A stretch of 39,248 nt of DNA from Amycolatopsis thermalba (GTDB lineage Bacteria; Actinomycetota; Actinomycetes; Mycobacteriales; Pseudonocardiaceae). The position numbers were made by a program, and so were the translations under genes. The notes under the pieces are model-generated. The model did no database searches. It was not told where the DNA came from and worked only from the letters and a program-made list of their open reading frames with translations. This document shows, piece after piece, positions 31,673 through 39,167 of the stretch. Positions within the stretch are counted from its first letter, which is position 1. Each line of letters begins with the position of its first letter. The stretch covers positions 1 through 39,248 of the forward strand of contig NZ_PQHW01000066.1 of NCBI RefSeq assembly GCF_003385215.1, given 5' to 3'.

Positions 31673-33907
31673 TCACTGCTGCTCGGCGTCGCGCGCCGCC
31701 AGCGCATCGTGGATACGCTGCGTGACGACGGTGGGCTGGCGGGAGGGCCAGGTCACCGTGATGCCGAGCTGATCGAGCCGGTCGGCGAGGGTCTTGCCGT
31801 CCAGCTTGCGGTAGGGCCGGTAGTCGGGAGCGAGCTTGCGCATCCAGCTCGCCGCGTCGGTGAGCTTGACCTTCTCCTCCCCGGCGCAGACCTGGGCGAG
31901 GTCGGCCAGCCAGTCCCGCCCGACCACGGTCGGGTCGGCCTGCCGCGCCGCGCCCCCGCGCAGTTCCAGGGCCCGCTCCACGATGCGGGCCTGCTGGGCG
32001 GGGGTGACGTTGTAGCAGCGCAGGGTGCCGGGCTTGTCCATGAACCCGACCGTGACGCAGGTGCCCACGTCGTTGAGTTCGGTCTTGGTCTTGGGCCGCA
32101 ACCCGAGCGCGGAAATGCCGTTTTCGTGGGCCTTCTCGCCGAGCACCACGTTGTTGCGGGTCTTGTCGCCGATGGCGAAGCAGGCCCGGTTGGTGGTGAC
32201 CGACACCAGGTCCCGCGGCAGGGACTGGTCCGAGGGCACCGGGGTGACGAACACGCAGGTCACGCCATATTTCCGGGCGGCGGAGAAGAACCGCACCATC
32301 ATGTTGACCACCGCCCGCCGGTCCTCCGGCTTGTCCTGCCGGAAGAACGACTGGCACTCGTCGATCACCACGATCCGGGGCCGCAGCCCGGGCTCCTTCG
32401 CGATCAGGTCCCGGCTGGCGTCGGCCACGCTGGTGATCCCGTGCTTCTGCAGCAGCCGGCCGCGGGTGTTGAGGTCCTCGCGCAGCGCCTCCATGTGGTT
32501 CAGGCAGGCTTGCACGTTGTCCTCGGTGTCGCCCTTGGCCAGGATGTTCAGGCACGGCGCGAGCTGCGTGTAGTCCTCGTTCTCGGCGAAGACGAACACG
32601 TCGATGTCGACCAGCGGATCCAGCACCGCCCCGCAGAGCAGGCCCAGGACCAGCGACGTTTTGCCCGAACCCATGATCCCGGAGATCACGTAGTTGCGCT
32701 CGAACACCACGCCGGTGACCTGGTCGCCGCGCGGGTTGATGCCCACCGGGAACCCGGTCCAGTAGTCGGTCGTCCCGTCCTCTACCAGCGGATACTCCGG
32801 CACCGGCTCCCGCAGCACCCCGGGATCGAGGCGGAAGAGGTCCATCACCGTGGGGTCGTCGGCGTTCTCCTCGATGAACAGCTCCTGCGGCGAGCAGCCC
32901 AGGTTGTGCGCCATCACCTCCTTGGCGCGGTTGACCGCCGCGACCGGCACTCCGTAGGGCAGGCGGATCTTGGCCGACCAGCCCTTGCCTTCGACCATCG
33001 GGAACTGCACCCAGGCGTTGTCGGTGTCCCGGTTGGGCCAGCCCTCCTTGATGGCGGCGTTGAGCTTGGCGTTGCCGATGTTGGCCAGCGCCGTGGCCAG
33101 CGCGGACTCGGTCAGCTCCACGTAGCCGGTGCGGGGGCCGGTGCGGCGCAGGTGCTCCGGGAGCATCTGCTCGCCCAGTTTGCGGCCGTCCTTCCAGCGG
33201 CGGAAGCCCCACACCCCCAGCCCGGCCAGCAGGAACGCCCACCAGTGCGCCACACTCCAGCCGACGACGGTGCCGGTGGTGGTGATGATCGCGCCCAGGG
33301 TGTGCAGAACGTCCAGGACGTTCCAGGCGCCGAACCAGTGGCCGAACCCGTTGACCACCCCGGCCACCAGCGCCACGCCCAGGGCGATGACCAGCGCCAA
33401 CGCGGCCTTTCGGGCCACCGACCAGTGCAGCTCGATCCACTTGGTGAGGGTGTCGACCCGGGTGTGGCGGGCAGCCTGGATCTGCTCGTTGAGCCGCGCC
33501 GCCAGTTCCAGGTCGCCCTGCTCCAAGGCGCGGGCGCGGGCGGCTCGGGCGTCGGCCTGGCCGCGTTCGGCCTTCTTGCGCTGCCGCTCGGCCTCCACAC
33601 CCTTGGCGAAGTAGGCGCCGTGCCGGCGCGCGAACTTCCCGATCGGGCTGTCCGCGCAATCCCGGCCCTTCTGCACCGTCCAGCGCACCATCGTGCGGGT
33701 GCCGCGGCCGACCGTGACGATGTCGTTGCGGTAGCCGCGGTAGCGCTCGATCGCCAACTGCCGCTGCCGGGCGCGGTACTCGGCGTCGGTGACGATCTCG
33801 GCCTCGATCACCTCCGTATCCGCCTCCACCGGCGCGGTGTCGCCGCGGTGGGCGGGCAGGTAGTGCACCCGCGCCAGATCGCCGTCGGGCCCGGAGTTGG
33901 TGGTCAT
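31673..33907 (-). CDS. FtsK/SpoIIIE-type DNA translocase, TraB-like transfer protein
   Basis: 744 aa from ATG 33907. N-terminal cytoplasmic region with a likely coiled coil (100-146), two TM segments (about 170-190 and 205-235), then a RecA-like motor: Walker A GIMGSGKTS (410-418) and Walker B RIVVIDECQ (511-519). A final winged-helix-like part (about 665-740, LDGKTLADRLDQLGITVTWPS...VVTQRIHDAL) may read clt repeats on the element. TraB proteins form hexameric pores and move double-stranded DNA between mycelia without a relaxase. The gene overlaps the upstream membrane protein by 4 nt. Confidence 0.95.
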   Translation of the reverse strand: MTTNSGPDGDLARVHYLPAHRGDTAPVEADTEVIEAEIVTDAEYRARQRQLAIERYRGYRNDIVTVGRGTRTMVRWTVQKGRDCADSPIGKFARRHGAYFAKGVEAERQRKKAERGQADARAARARALEQGDLELAARLNEQIQAARHTRVDTLTKWIELHWSVARKAALALVIALGVALVAGVVNGFGHWFGAWNVLDVLHTLGAIITTTGTVVGWSVAHWWAFLLAGLGVWGFRRWKDGRKLGEQMLPEHLRRTGPRTGYVELTESALATALANIGNAKLNAAIKEGWPNRDTDNAWVQFPMVEGKGWSAKIRLPYGVPVAAVNRAKEVMAHNLGCSPQELFIEENADDPTVMDLFRLDPGVLREPVPEYPLVEDGTTDYWTGFPVGINPRGDQVTGVVFERNYVISGIMGSGKTSLVLGLLCGAVLDPLVDIDVFVFAENEDYTQLAPCLNILAKGDTEDNVQACLNHMEALREDLNTRGRLLQKHGITSVADASRDLIAKEPGLRPRIVVIDECQSFFRQDKPEDRRAVVNMMVRFFSAARKYGVTCVFVTPVPSDQSLPRDLVSVTTNRACFAIGDKTRNNVVLGEKAHENGISALGLRPKTKTELNDVGTCVTVGFMDKPGTLRCYNVTPAQQARIVERALELRGGAARQADPTVVGRDWLADLAQVCAGEEKVKLTDAASWMRKLAPDYRPYRKLDGKTLADRLDQLGITVTWPSRQPTVVTQRIHDALAARDAEQQ

Positions 33908-35049
33908 CGGCTCTCGCCTCCCTTGCGGTACTCGTCGCGCAGTCGCCGCGCGGTCTTGGGCGAGCAGCGCAGCGCCTTGCGGATCTGCTCGGCCTTGGTC
34001 GGATCGATCGAGCCGGGGTCGGCCCGCAGTGCCTTGTCCAGTTCGGCGCGGAGCTGCTCGATCGAGCGGGCCGGGCGGCCCCCGATCTTCGGGCCGCGTC
34101 GGCTCGATTTTTGCTGGTCATCGGGCCGGTCGAGGGTGGCGATCGAGCCGCCCTCGATCGAGTCGCGCGGCGTGGTGTCCGGCTCGATCCCCGGCACCGA
34201 CCCGAAGGTCGTGGCCGCGTTCTGCTGGGCGAGCAGGTCGGCCAGCTCGCGGTCCCAGTCGGCCGACTCGGCCACCGGGAGGCCGGGCACGATCGCCGAC
34301 TCCAGGCGACCCCGCCCGGCCAGGACGTAGCGGCCCGGGGCGTAGATCAGGCGGGCCGAGCCGGTCTGGTCGATCTCGGCGACTGCCTGCTGCACCGCGG
34401 CCTTGCGGATGCGGGCGATCTTGCGGGCGGCGGCCCGCTCGATCCGGGCCTCCTGCCGCTCCTGCCGGGATCGCGGCGGCGCGGCCAGCGTGAGCTGGTG
34501 GGCCACAACCCCGGCGATCGAGGCAACGCCCATCGTGACGCCGATGTCCCAGGCGGTGCGCAGCCCGTGGCTGAAGTTGATGCCGAACGCCACCGCGGCG
34601 AACACCAGGACGCCGGCCACCAAGCCCCACACCGACCGCGCCGGGTCGCGGCGGCGCACGATCACCACTGCCATCGCGAACGCCCACATCCCCAGCTCCG
34701 TGATGCCGGGCAGCAGCACTCCCAGCGCCGAGCCATAGACCGCGACGCCGTAGGCGGCCATCGACGGCGCCGCCAGCGCGAAGGACAGCAGCGCGATCGG
34801 GTAGATCAGCAGTTCCACCACGTGCTCGCCCAGCCAGGACCGCAGCCCCCGCCACACCGCGGCGCGGCGGGCTCGCCGCGCGGCGAATGCCTCGGCCTTG
34901 GCCTCGCGCCGGGCCTGCTCGTCGGCGCGCTGGATCTGGGCGGCGGCCTGCCGCTCGGCGATGCGCACCTGCGCCGCCGCCGCGGCGTCCTCGCGCCGGA
35001 TCATCGCTTCGGCGCGCTTGTTCGCGCGCCGCTCCTCCTGCCAGCTCAT
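33904..35049 (-). CDS. DUF2637-like membrane protein, transfer-associated
   Basis: 381 aa from ATG 35049, overlapping the upstream stop (ATGA). N-terminal charged, Ala/Arg-rich coiled coil (1-65), four TM segments (about 78-100, 112-132, 140-157, 166-189) with the DUF2637 pattern (LIYPIALLSFALAAPSMAAYGV, LLPGITELGMWAFA), a long polar linker and a C-terminal HTH-like stretch (about 340-372, DPTKAEQIRKALRCSPKTARRLRDEY). Such proteins accompany TraB genes in actinobacterial plasmids and AICEs and may be Spd-like spread proteins. The HTH suggests a membrane-bound DNA or TraB contact. Confidence 0.8.
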   Translation of the reverse strand: MSWQEERRANKRAEAMIRREDAAAAAQVRIAERQAAAQIQRADEQARREAKAEAFAARRARRAAVWRGLRSWLGEHVVELLIYPIALLSFALAAPSMAAYGVAVYGSALGVLLPGITELGMWAFAMAVVIVRRRDPARSVWGLVAGVLVFAAVAFGINFSHGLRTAWDIGVTMGVASIAGVVAHQLTLAAPPRSRQERQEARIERAAARKIARIRKAAVQQAVAEIDQTGSARLIYAPGRYVLAGRGRLESAIVPGLPVAESADWDRELADLLAQQNAATTFGSVPGIEPDTTPRDSIEGGSIATLDRPDDQQKSSRRGPKIGGRPARSIEQLRAELDKALRADPGSIDPTKAEQIRKALRCSPKTARRLRDEYRKGGESR

Positions 35050-35264
35050 CCCCACACACCCCTTTCCAGCTCGTTGGTCAGTCGCTGCGCCGTCACCAGC
35101 GGCACCACTGCCCGTACCCGGGCCAGCCGCGACCGGTTGGTCGCCCGTGCCCAGGCGCGAGCCTCGATCAGATCCGGCCAATTGCCAGCCGCGACGGTCT
35201 CCCCGGTCGGGATGGTGACCACGACCGTCCAAGCCGTGGCCACTTCCGCGATGCGCACCGTCAC
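35046..35264 (-). CDS. Small hypothetical protein of the transfer operon
   Basis: 72 aa from GTG 35264, which overlaps the upstream stop (GTGA). Compact alpha/beta composition: TVRIAEVATAWTVVVTIPTG, then WPDLIEARAWARATNRSRLARVRAVVPLVTAQRL. Soluble. No family recognised. Its position in a chain of 4-nt overlaps supports it as a real gene. Confidence 0.7.
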   Translation of the reverse strand: MTVRIAEVATAWTVVVTIPTGETVAAGNWPDLIEARAWARATNRSRLARVRAVVPLVTAQRLTNELERGVWG

Positions 35265-35569
35265 GTCGGCCCCTTCCTGTCCTTCGTGGACGGACCGCGG
35301 TGGCCGGTACGGGCGCGCACCTCGTGGACGGCCCAACCCAGCGCGGTCAGCACCGACACGGCGTAGAAGCCCTCCCACCACACGGCACCGAGTCCGACCG
35401 GGACCAACACGCCGGCCAGCTCGCCCAGGTGCCAGCCCGCCCACGTCACCGCGCGGGTCGTGCGGGTCGCGGTGCTGGCCGCCACCACCTCACCGGAACC
35501 GCGCCGCTCCGGCGCCCCTGTCGTCTGTCCGATGTGGCCGGTGTGCGGGGTGTGCTCAGGCGTGGACAT
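35261..35569 (-). CDS. Small membrane protein of the transfer operon
   Basis: 102 aa from ATG 35569, overlapping the previous gene by 14 nt. Polar, Thr/Gly-rich N-terminus (1-45) then a hydrophobic region probably forming two short TM segments (about 46-64 and 66-84, GELAGVLVPVGLGAVWWEGFYAVSVLTALGWAV), and a basic end. Could be a Spd-type spread protein; no sequence motif proves that. Confidence 0.7.
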   Translation of the reverse strand: MSTPEHTPHTGHIGQTTGAPERRGSGEVVAASTATRTTRAVTWAGWHLGELAGVLVPVGLGAVWWEGFYAVSVLTALGWAVHEVRARTGHRGPSTKDRKGPT

Positions 35570-35813
35570 TGGCCGCCTCCTCCCGGGGGACGGTGGTGGG
35601 GTGGAAGAACTGGTTGACCGGGCCGCTCGGCGCGCGGCTGGCCTGCGTGACGATGAAGGCGTCCAGCCGCCGCATACACACCTCGATCACCTTCGCGATC
35701 AGCACCGGCACGATCCGAATCAGGTGCAGCAGCAGGAACAACCCCACCGCCCCGGCGAACTTCAACAACGCCTTCGTGCCGAAGGTGCGCAACACCTCGA
35801 ACATCGACATCAC
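35556..35813 (-). CDS. Small single-TM protein of the transfer operon
   Basis: 85 aa from GTG 35813 (GGGGAGG upstream; ATG 35810 is equally possible). A hydrophobic helix lies at about residues 19-42 (FAGAVGLFLLLHLIRIVPVLIAKVI), then CMRRLDAFIVTQASRAPSGPVNQFFHP. Probable inner-membrane protein with a cytoplasmic tail. Function unknown. Confidence 0.7.
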   Translation of the reverse strand: MMSMFEVLRTFGTKALLKFAGAVGLFLLLHLIRIVPVLIAKVIEVCMRRLDAFIVTQASRAPSGPVNQFFHPTTVPREEAANVHA

Positions 35814-35815
35814 CG

Positions 35816-35938
35816 TCAGCCTCCCCAGCCGGAGAACACCACGGACAGCGCGTGCACGAGCTGGTTGAGCCCGTCGCGGACCTGGTAGGGGTTGCGCAGC
35901 TTGCCGGACTTGGGCAGCGCGAACTTGGTCTTGCTCAT
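35816..35938 (-). CDS. 40-aa small protein of the transfer operon
   Basis: 40 aa: a basic N-terminus (MSKTKFALPKSGKLRNPYQVRDG) and an amphipathic C-terminal helix ending in aromatic and small residues (LNQLVHALSVVFSGWGG). ATG 35938 overlaps the upstream stop (ATGA). Such size and charge suit a peripheral membrane or regulatory peptide. Nothing recognised. Confidence 0.65.
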   Translation of the reverse strand: MSKTKFALPKSGKLRNPYQVRDGLNQLVHALSVVFSGWGG

Positions 35939-36195
35939 GTCGAAGCCTCCGTCTCGGCGGCGGGCAGGGAGAACAGGTCGGCCTGGCCGGCGGGCTGCCA
36001 CGCCCCGTCCCGCCACACCGCGTCGGCGGCGACTCCTTCCTCAGCGCGGATCACCGGCTCGGTCTCGGCCAGCCACGCCGACCGCGCCTCGGGGTCGGTC
36101 TCGCGCCACCGGCGGCCGGTGGTCGCCTCGTAGCGGCGGATGGCCAGGGTCTTGATCTGCGCGGGGGTGGTGCCGACCGTGATCCGGGCGCTCAT
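35935..36195 (-). CDS. Small hypothetical protein (86 aa)
   Basis: 86 aa from ATG 36195, which overlaps the SsgA-like gene stop (ATGA). Helical, charged: TPAQIKTLAIRRYEATTGRRWRETDPEARSAWLAETEPVIRAEEGV, with WRDGAWQPAGQADLF near the end. Soluble. No motif recognised. Confidence 0.7.
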   Translation of the reverse strand: MSARITVGTTPAQIKTLAIRRYEATTGRRWRETDPEARSAWLAETEPVIRAEEGVAADAVWRDGAWQPAGQADLFSLPAAETEAST

Positions 36196-36635
36196 GCGGC
36201 CTCACCGCCCAGCGCGGTCAGCTCGCGGTCCCAGTCGATGCGGCCGGATTCCGTGCCGGGTGGCACCAGGGCCTCGGTCTTGGCCAGGATCTCGGCGAGG
36301 GTGTCGCGCTTGAACGCGTACCGCCCGGCACCGGAGGGCGAGCGCAGCTCGATCCACACCCGCCACGGCACATCCCGGGCCGGGGAGATCACGACATCCC
36401 CGTCACCGACCTGGTCCCCGCTCAGCGGCTCCAGCGCCAGCCCCCGCGCGAGCAGATCACGCGCGAGCAGCCAGCACACCCACACGTCCGAGCCGACCTC
36501 GAAGTCCAGCCCGATCGCGTACGGATCGTCGGCGCGGTAGCGCACCACGACCTTCAGCGGAGCCAGCTCGATCACCTCACCCGAGGTGTCCAGCAGCTCC
36601 GCCCACACCGGCACCGTCAGACTCTGCGGGATCAC
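36192..36635 (-). CDS. SsgA-like protein (SALP family)
   Basis: 147 aa from GTG 36635, overlapping the upstream stop (GTGA). The SsgA fold pattern is visible: VVVRYRADDPYAIGLDFEVGSDVWVCWLLARDLLARGLALEPL (residues 28-70), GDGDVVISPA (77-86), IELRSPSGAGRYAFKRDTLAEILAKTEALVPPGTE (96-130). SsgA-like proteins control peptidoglycan synthesis and septum placement in sporulating actinomycetes. A copy inside a conjugative element, between transfer genes, suggests it shapes hyphal cell-wall events during DNA spread; that is an inference. The N-terminal ~20 residues are less typical. Confidence 0.85.
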   Translation of the reverse strand: MIPQSLTVPVWAELLDTSGEVIELAPLKVVVRYRADDPYAIGLDFEVGSDVWVCWLLARDLLARGLALEPLSGDQVGDGDVVISPARDVPWRVWIELRSPSGAGRYAFKRDTLAEILAKTEALVPPGTESGRIDWDRELTALGGEAA

Positions 36636-36970
36636 CGGACACCACCCCGCGCCGTCTCGGCGATGACCCACTCCACGAAGTTCCGCGCCGCGGCGCGGTG
36701 GTCCGGGCCGAGGTGGGACTTCAGGTAGCGGGTGATCTGCGAGACCGACTGGCCCTCGCGGTGGCACCGGGCGATGATCTCCACTGGCGCGATCACCAGT
36801 TCGTAGTGGAAGCCGATGCGCAGTGCGGCCTGGTGGTAGATGGCCTGTGCGACCATGGGTGTCTCTCCGTTCTGGTCAGCAAGTGGCTGGGTGGGGAGAC
36901 CCGGCGCGGCGGCGTTCTTGGCGGGATGCGCCGCGCCGGGGTCCTTCGCGGTCGACTTGAGCGGGCTCAT
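36632..36970 (-). CDS. Hypothetical protein (112 aa)
   Basis: 112 aa from ATG 36970 (GAGGGG 9 nt upstream), or 74 aa from Met39 at 36856 (GGAGAG upstream). The first 38 residues are low-complexity Pro/Ala/Lys. The rest is a helical domain: AIYHQAALRIGFHYELVIAPVEIIARCHREGQSVSQITRYLKSHLGPDHRAAARNFVEWVIAET. It might be an HTH-like DNA-binding protein (REGQSVSQITRYL), not certain. Stop overlaps the SsgA-like start. Confidence 0.65.
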   Translation of the reverse strand: MSPLKSTAKDPGAAHPAKNAAAPGLPTQPLADQNGETPMVAQAIYHQAALRIGFHYELVIAPVEIIARCHREGQSVSQITRYLKSHLGPDHRAAARNFVEWVIAETARGGVR

Positions 36971-36981
36971 CGAATGGCCCC

Positions 36982-37179
36982 TCAGATGTTCGGGACGGGG
37001 CGGATGTCGAGCACGTCGCCGTCCTTGCGCAGCTCACGGCCGCGCTCGTCCCGCTCGCTGGCGGTCCGGTAGGTCTCCTCGAAGCGGTAGAGGGTCCCGT
37101 AGACGCCGTAGCGGTGGTAGGTGAGGGTGTAGTTCCCGTTCGCCGTGCGCGGCGACGTCGGCTTCTTGACGCTTCCCAT
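36982..37179 (-). CDS. Small hypothetical protein (65 aa)
   Basis: 65 aa from ATG 37179. Beta-rich, basic and aromatic: GNYTLTYHRYGVYGTLYRFEETYRTASERDERGRELRKDGDVLDIR. No family recognised. It lies 1 nt after the Nudix stop and 12 nt before the next gene, consistent with an operon. Confidence 0.65.
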   Translation of the reverse strand: MGSVKKPTSPRTANGNYTLTYHRYGVYGTLYRFEETYRTASERDERGRELRKDGDVLDIRPVPNI

Positions 37180-37180
37180 G

Positions 37181-37639
37181 TCAGGCGCTCCTCGTGGTCT
37201 CGTTGTTCGTCGTGGTGACGGCGTCGGTGATGAGGCGCTGGTGGTCGAAGGCCAGGAGTTCTGGCGCGGCCTCCAGTTCGGTCACCGGCCACCAGCGGGC
37301 CTCGGTGGCGTCGTCCCCGGCGCTCGGTGTCGGCAGCGGCCCGGTCAGGGTGGCGGTGTAGGCGAAGGTGACGTAGCGGCCCCGGGGGTCCCTGCCTGGC
37401 GCGGCGTACACGCCGACCGGGGTCAGCGCCTGGATGTGCAGGCCGGTTTCCTCGGCCAGCTCGCGCCGTGCGGCGTCTTCGGTGTCTTCTCCGGCGTCGA
37501 CGTGGCCGCCGGGCAGTGCCCAGCACCCGGCGAAGGGGTCCCAGCCGCGGCGGATCAGCAGCACACGCAGTGCGCCGTCGGTGTCCCGTCCGAGCAGGAC
37601 CACGTCCGCGGTCAGGCGGGCCAGTTCATCGGTGCTCAT
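37181..37639 (-). CDS. Nudix hydrolase (possible Pif-type immunity protein)
   Basis: 152 aa from ATG 37639, overlapping the upstream stop (ATGA). A complete Nudix box (residues 45-67, G-x5-E-x7-REL-x-EE-x-GL) and flanking WALPGGHVDAG and ARWWPVTEL. It should cleave a nucleoside diphosphate linked to X; substrate unknown. In pSAM2 a Nudix protein, Pif, blocks transfer between cells that already hold the element. Similar role here is plausible from context, not shown by sequence. A housekeeping repair or cofactor role is the alternative. Confidence 0.9.
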   Translation of the reverse strand: MSTDELARLTADVVLLGRDTDGALRVLLIRRGWDPFAGCWALPGGHVDAGEDTEDAARRELAEETGLHIQALTPVGVYAAPGRDPRGRYVTFAYTATLTGPLPTPSAGDDATEARWWPVTELEAAPELLAFDHQRLITDAVTTTNNETTRSA

Positions 37640-37830
37640 CGCGGGCCTCCCACCACGATGGGGACCTGGGTGGGGGCGCTCCAGGTGACGCGCAGCCGGT
37701 CGGTCAGGATCGTCACGCCGTTGGGTGTGCGGGTCAGCTTGCGGACCGGCGCGGGCAGGCCGTCGTGCAGCACGACCCAGTCGCCGACCCGCAACGCGCT
37801 GGCGGGTTTGGTGCTCATGCGAACGTTCAT
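37636..37830 (-). CDS. Small beta-rich hypothetical protein (64 aa)
   Basis: 64 aa from ATG 37830 with CGGGAG about 7 nt upstream; ATG 37818 (MSTKPAS) is the alternative. ALRVGDWVVLHDGLPAPVRKLTRTPNGVTILTDRLRVTW looks like a short SH3/KOW-type barrel of five strands. Overlaps the Nudix start. Function unknown; resembles in layout the protein at 38072-38287. Confidence 0.65.
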   Translation of the reverse strand: MNVRMSTKPASALRVGDWVVLHDGLPAPVRKLTRTPNGVTILTDRLRVTWSAPTQVPIVVGGPR

Positions 37831-37850
37831 CGATGCTCCCGAGGTCGGTG

Positions 37851-38054
37851 TCAGAACGTGACGGTGCCGGTCAGGTGTGCGGTGCCGTTGCAGTCCTTGA
37901 CGCCACAGGTGGCCGAGGCGCTGACGACGGCGACAGCGCCACTGGGGCCGGTCTGGGTCAGGTCGGCGTGGTTGAGCTGGCCGCACTTGTTGCAGTGACC
38001 GGAAACGCGGACGGTACGAGTAACGGTGCCCATTTCGTTCTCCCTGTTGCTCAT
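37851..38054 (-). CDS. Zinc-ribbon miniprotein
   Basis: 67 aa from ATG 38054 (AGGAG 12 nt upstream), or 60 aa from MGTVTR (GGGAG upstream). One CNKCG knuckle (about 21-25) and a second pair CGVKDC (about 50-55) make a four-Cys zinc ribbon between beta strands (RTVRVSGHCNKCGQLNHADLTQTG, ATCGVKDCNGTAHL). Could bind nucleic acid or a partner protein. No named family. Confidence 0.7.
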   Translation of the reverse strand: MSNRENEMGTVTRTVRVSGHCNKCGQLNHADLTQTGPSGAVAVVSASATCGVKDCNGTAHLTGTVTF

Positions 38055-38071
38055 GGCGTGGGTTTCTCCTG

Positions 38072-38287
38072 TCAGCGGCGGACGGTGCGCAGGTCGCCGA
38101 TGGGGCCCTGCAACCAGCCGGACTTGCCGGTGGTCTCCGAGCGGACGTAGAGCACGACCGTTTTCCCGGCGATGTCCACGTCGGTCTTGGTGACCCGCCA
38201 CCAGCCGCCGTCAGCGCCCTGCACGACGTGGCCGCGGGTGATCTCCCGGATCGGCAGTTCCCGGGTCTTGAACTTGCTTGCCATCAC
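38072..38287 (-). CDS. Small beta-rich hypothetical protein (71 aa)
   Basis: 71 aa from GTG 38287 (AGGAAGG upstream; the adjacent ATG 38284 also fits). Likely small barrel: REITRGHVVQGADGGWWRVTKTDVDIAGKTVVLYVRSETTGKSGWLQGPIGDLRTV. Basic ends. Unknown role in the element's small-gene chain. Confidence 0.65.
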   Translation of the reverse strand: MMASKFKTRELPIREITRGHVVQGADGGWWRVTKTDVDIAGKTVVLYVRSETTGKSGWLQGPIGDLRTVRR

Positions 38288-38320
38288 TGTTCCGGTGTCC
38301 TTCCTGGACGGTGGTCGGCG

Positions 38321-38479
38321 TCAGAGCTGGGAGGCGATGCGGTGGGAGCAGGCGGGCTTGCCGCAGCAGTTGGAGCCCTTGCCGACCCGCTTGCCGCACC
38401 CGGCGCAGATGCCCGTGCGGTTGAGCAGGTTGACCTGCGCAACACCCTTGTTGGCCTTGGGGTTCTTCTTCAGTCGCAT
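38321..38479 (-). CDS. 52-aa zinc-ribbon miniprotein
   Basis: 52 aa from ATG 38479 with AGGAG 6 nt upstream. Lys-rich start (MRLKKNPKANKGVAQVN), then CAGCGKRVGKG and CCGKPACSHR, giving six Cys and a His for one zinc site. Short but with a textbook ribosome site and metal motif, so I regard it as real. It may bind DNA or RNA. Confidence 0.7.
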   Translation of the reverse strand: MRLKKNPKANKGVAQVNLLNRTGICAGCGKRVGKGSNCCGKPACSHRIASQL

Positions 38480-38493
38480 GGGGTTTCTCCTGG

Positions 38494-38991
38494 TCAGTCG
38501 TGGTTGCGGGTGGCGAGGTAGGTGGTCAGCAGCGAGGCGGCCACGCCGATGAGGCGGTGCGCGGCCTGGTCCATCTCCATCAGCGCCGTGTCAGGGCCGC
38601 CCTCGTCCACCACGCCCTCACGGCGCTGGACGGTGGCGTGCGCGAGGTAGCCGCCCTTGCCGATGAACTTGCTGCGCAGGAACCGCTTGAACGGCTCGCG
38701 CCGGTCGATCACGTAGTGGGTGACCGCGTTGACCGCCGTGCCCGCGGCCAGCGCCCGCAGCGGCAGCCGGTAGCCCAGCGCGCCCGTGACCGCGAGCGAG
38801 GCGACCGTCTGACCGGCGGTGTAGGTGGCGACATGCCGGGCGCGGTGCTTCGCGCCCTCCCACCCGGGCAGGCCCTTCTTGCTGGCGTCCTCGCTGGACT
38901 GCACGATCTGGTCGCAGTAGGGGTGCACATCCGAGAACACCGCCTGCAACGCCCCGAACAGCGCGAGCGCCCGCACCGAACGGTGCCGCAT
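38494..38991 (-). CDS. Hypothetical protein with membrane segments (DUF3307-like)
   Basis: 165 aa from ATG 38991 (TGATG overlap with the upstream stop; GTG 38994 also possible). N-terminal helix SVRALALFGALQAVFSDVHPYCDQIVQSS, hydrophobic middle (AGQTVASLAVTGALGYRLPLRALAAGTAVNAVTHYVIDRREPFKRFL) and a C-terminal hydrophobic helix (HRLIGVAASLLTTYL). The H-x3-D arrangement (THYVID) and early DVHPYCDQ recall DUF3307 membrane proteins. Family call is tentative. Confidence 0.65.
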   Translation of the reverse strand: MRHRSVRALALFGALQAVFSDVHPYCDQIVQSSEDASKKGLPGWEGAKHRARHVATYTAGQTVASLAVTGALGYRLPLRALAAGTAVNAVTHYVIDRREPFKRFLRSKFIGKGGYLAHATVQRREGVVDEGGPDTALMEMDQAAHRLIGVAASLLTTYLATRNHD

Positions 38992-39167
38992 CACCGGTCA
39001 CCTCCCTCGCGGGAGCGGCGTGCCTGGTCGGCGATCTCGCGGTAGTGCTCCGCCCGGGCTTGCGCGCCCTGGCGCGTCACCGCGTGCTCGGTGCCGTCCT
39101 GCGCCTGCTGGTCGTGCGCCTCGGCGAGCCGGTCGTAGAAGTCCTCGACGCTGGTGTAGCGGATCAT
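38991..39167 (-). CDS. 58-aa hypothetical protein
   Basis: 58 aa from ATG 39167: MIRYTSVEDFYDRLAEAHDQQ then AQDGTEHAVTRQGAQARAEHYREIADQARRSREGG. GGGGAGG lies 7 nt upstream, and both ends overlap neighbouring genes by TGATG, which is strong support for a coding gene. Highly helical and charged; possibly a coiled-coil partner protein. Confidence 0.75.
   Translation of the reverse strand: MIRYTSVEDFYDRLAEAHDQQAQDGTEHAVTRQGAQARAEHYREIADQARRSREGGDR

Noticed and set aside
31529-34330. 933-codon plus-strand open frame opposite the translocase
   Set aside because: Val/His/Gly-rich shadow; Walker motifs lie on the other strand.
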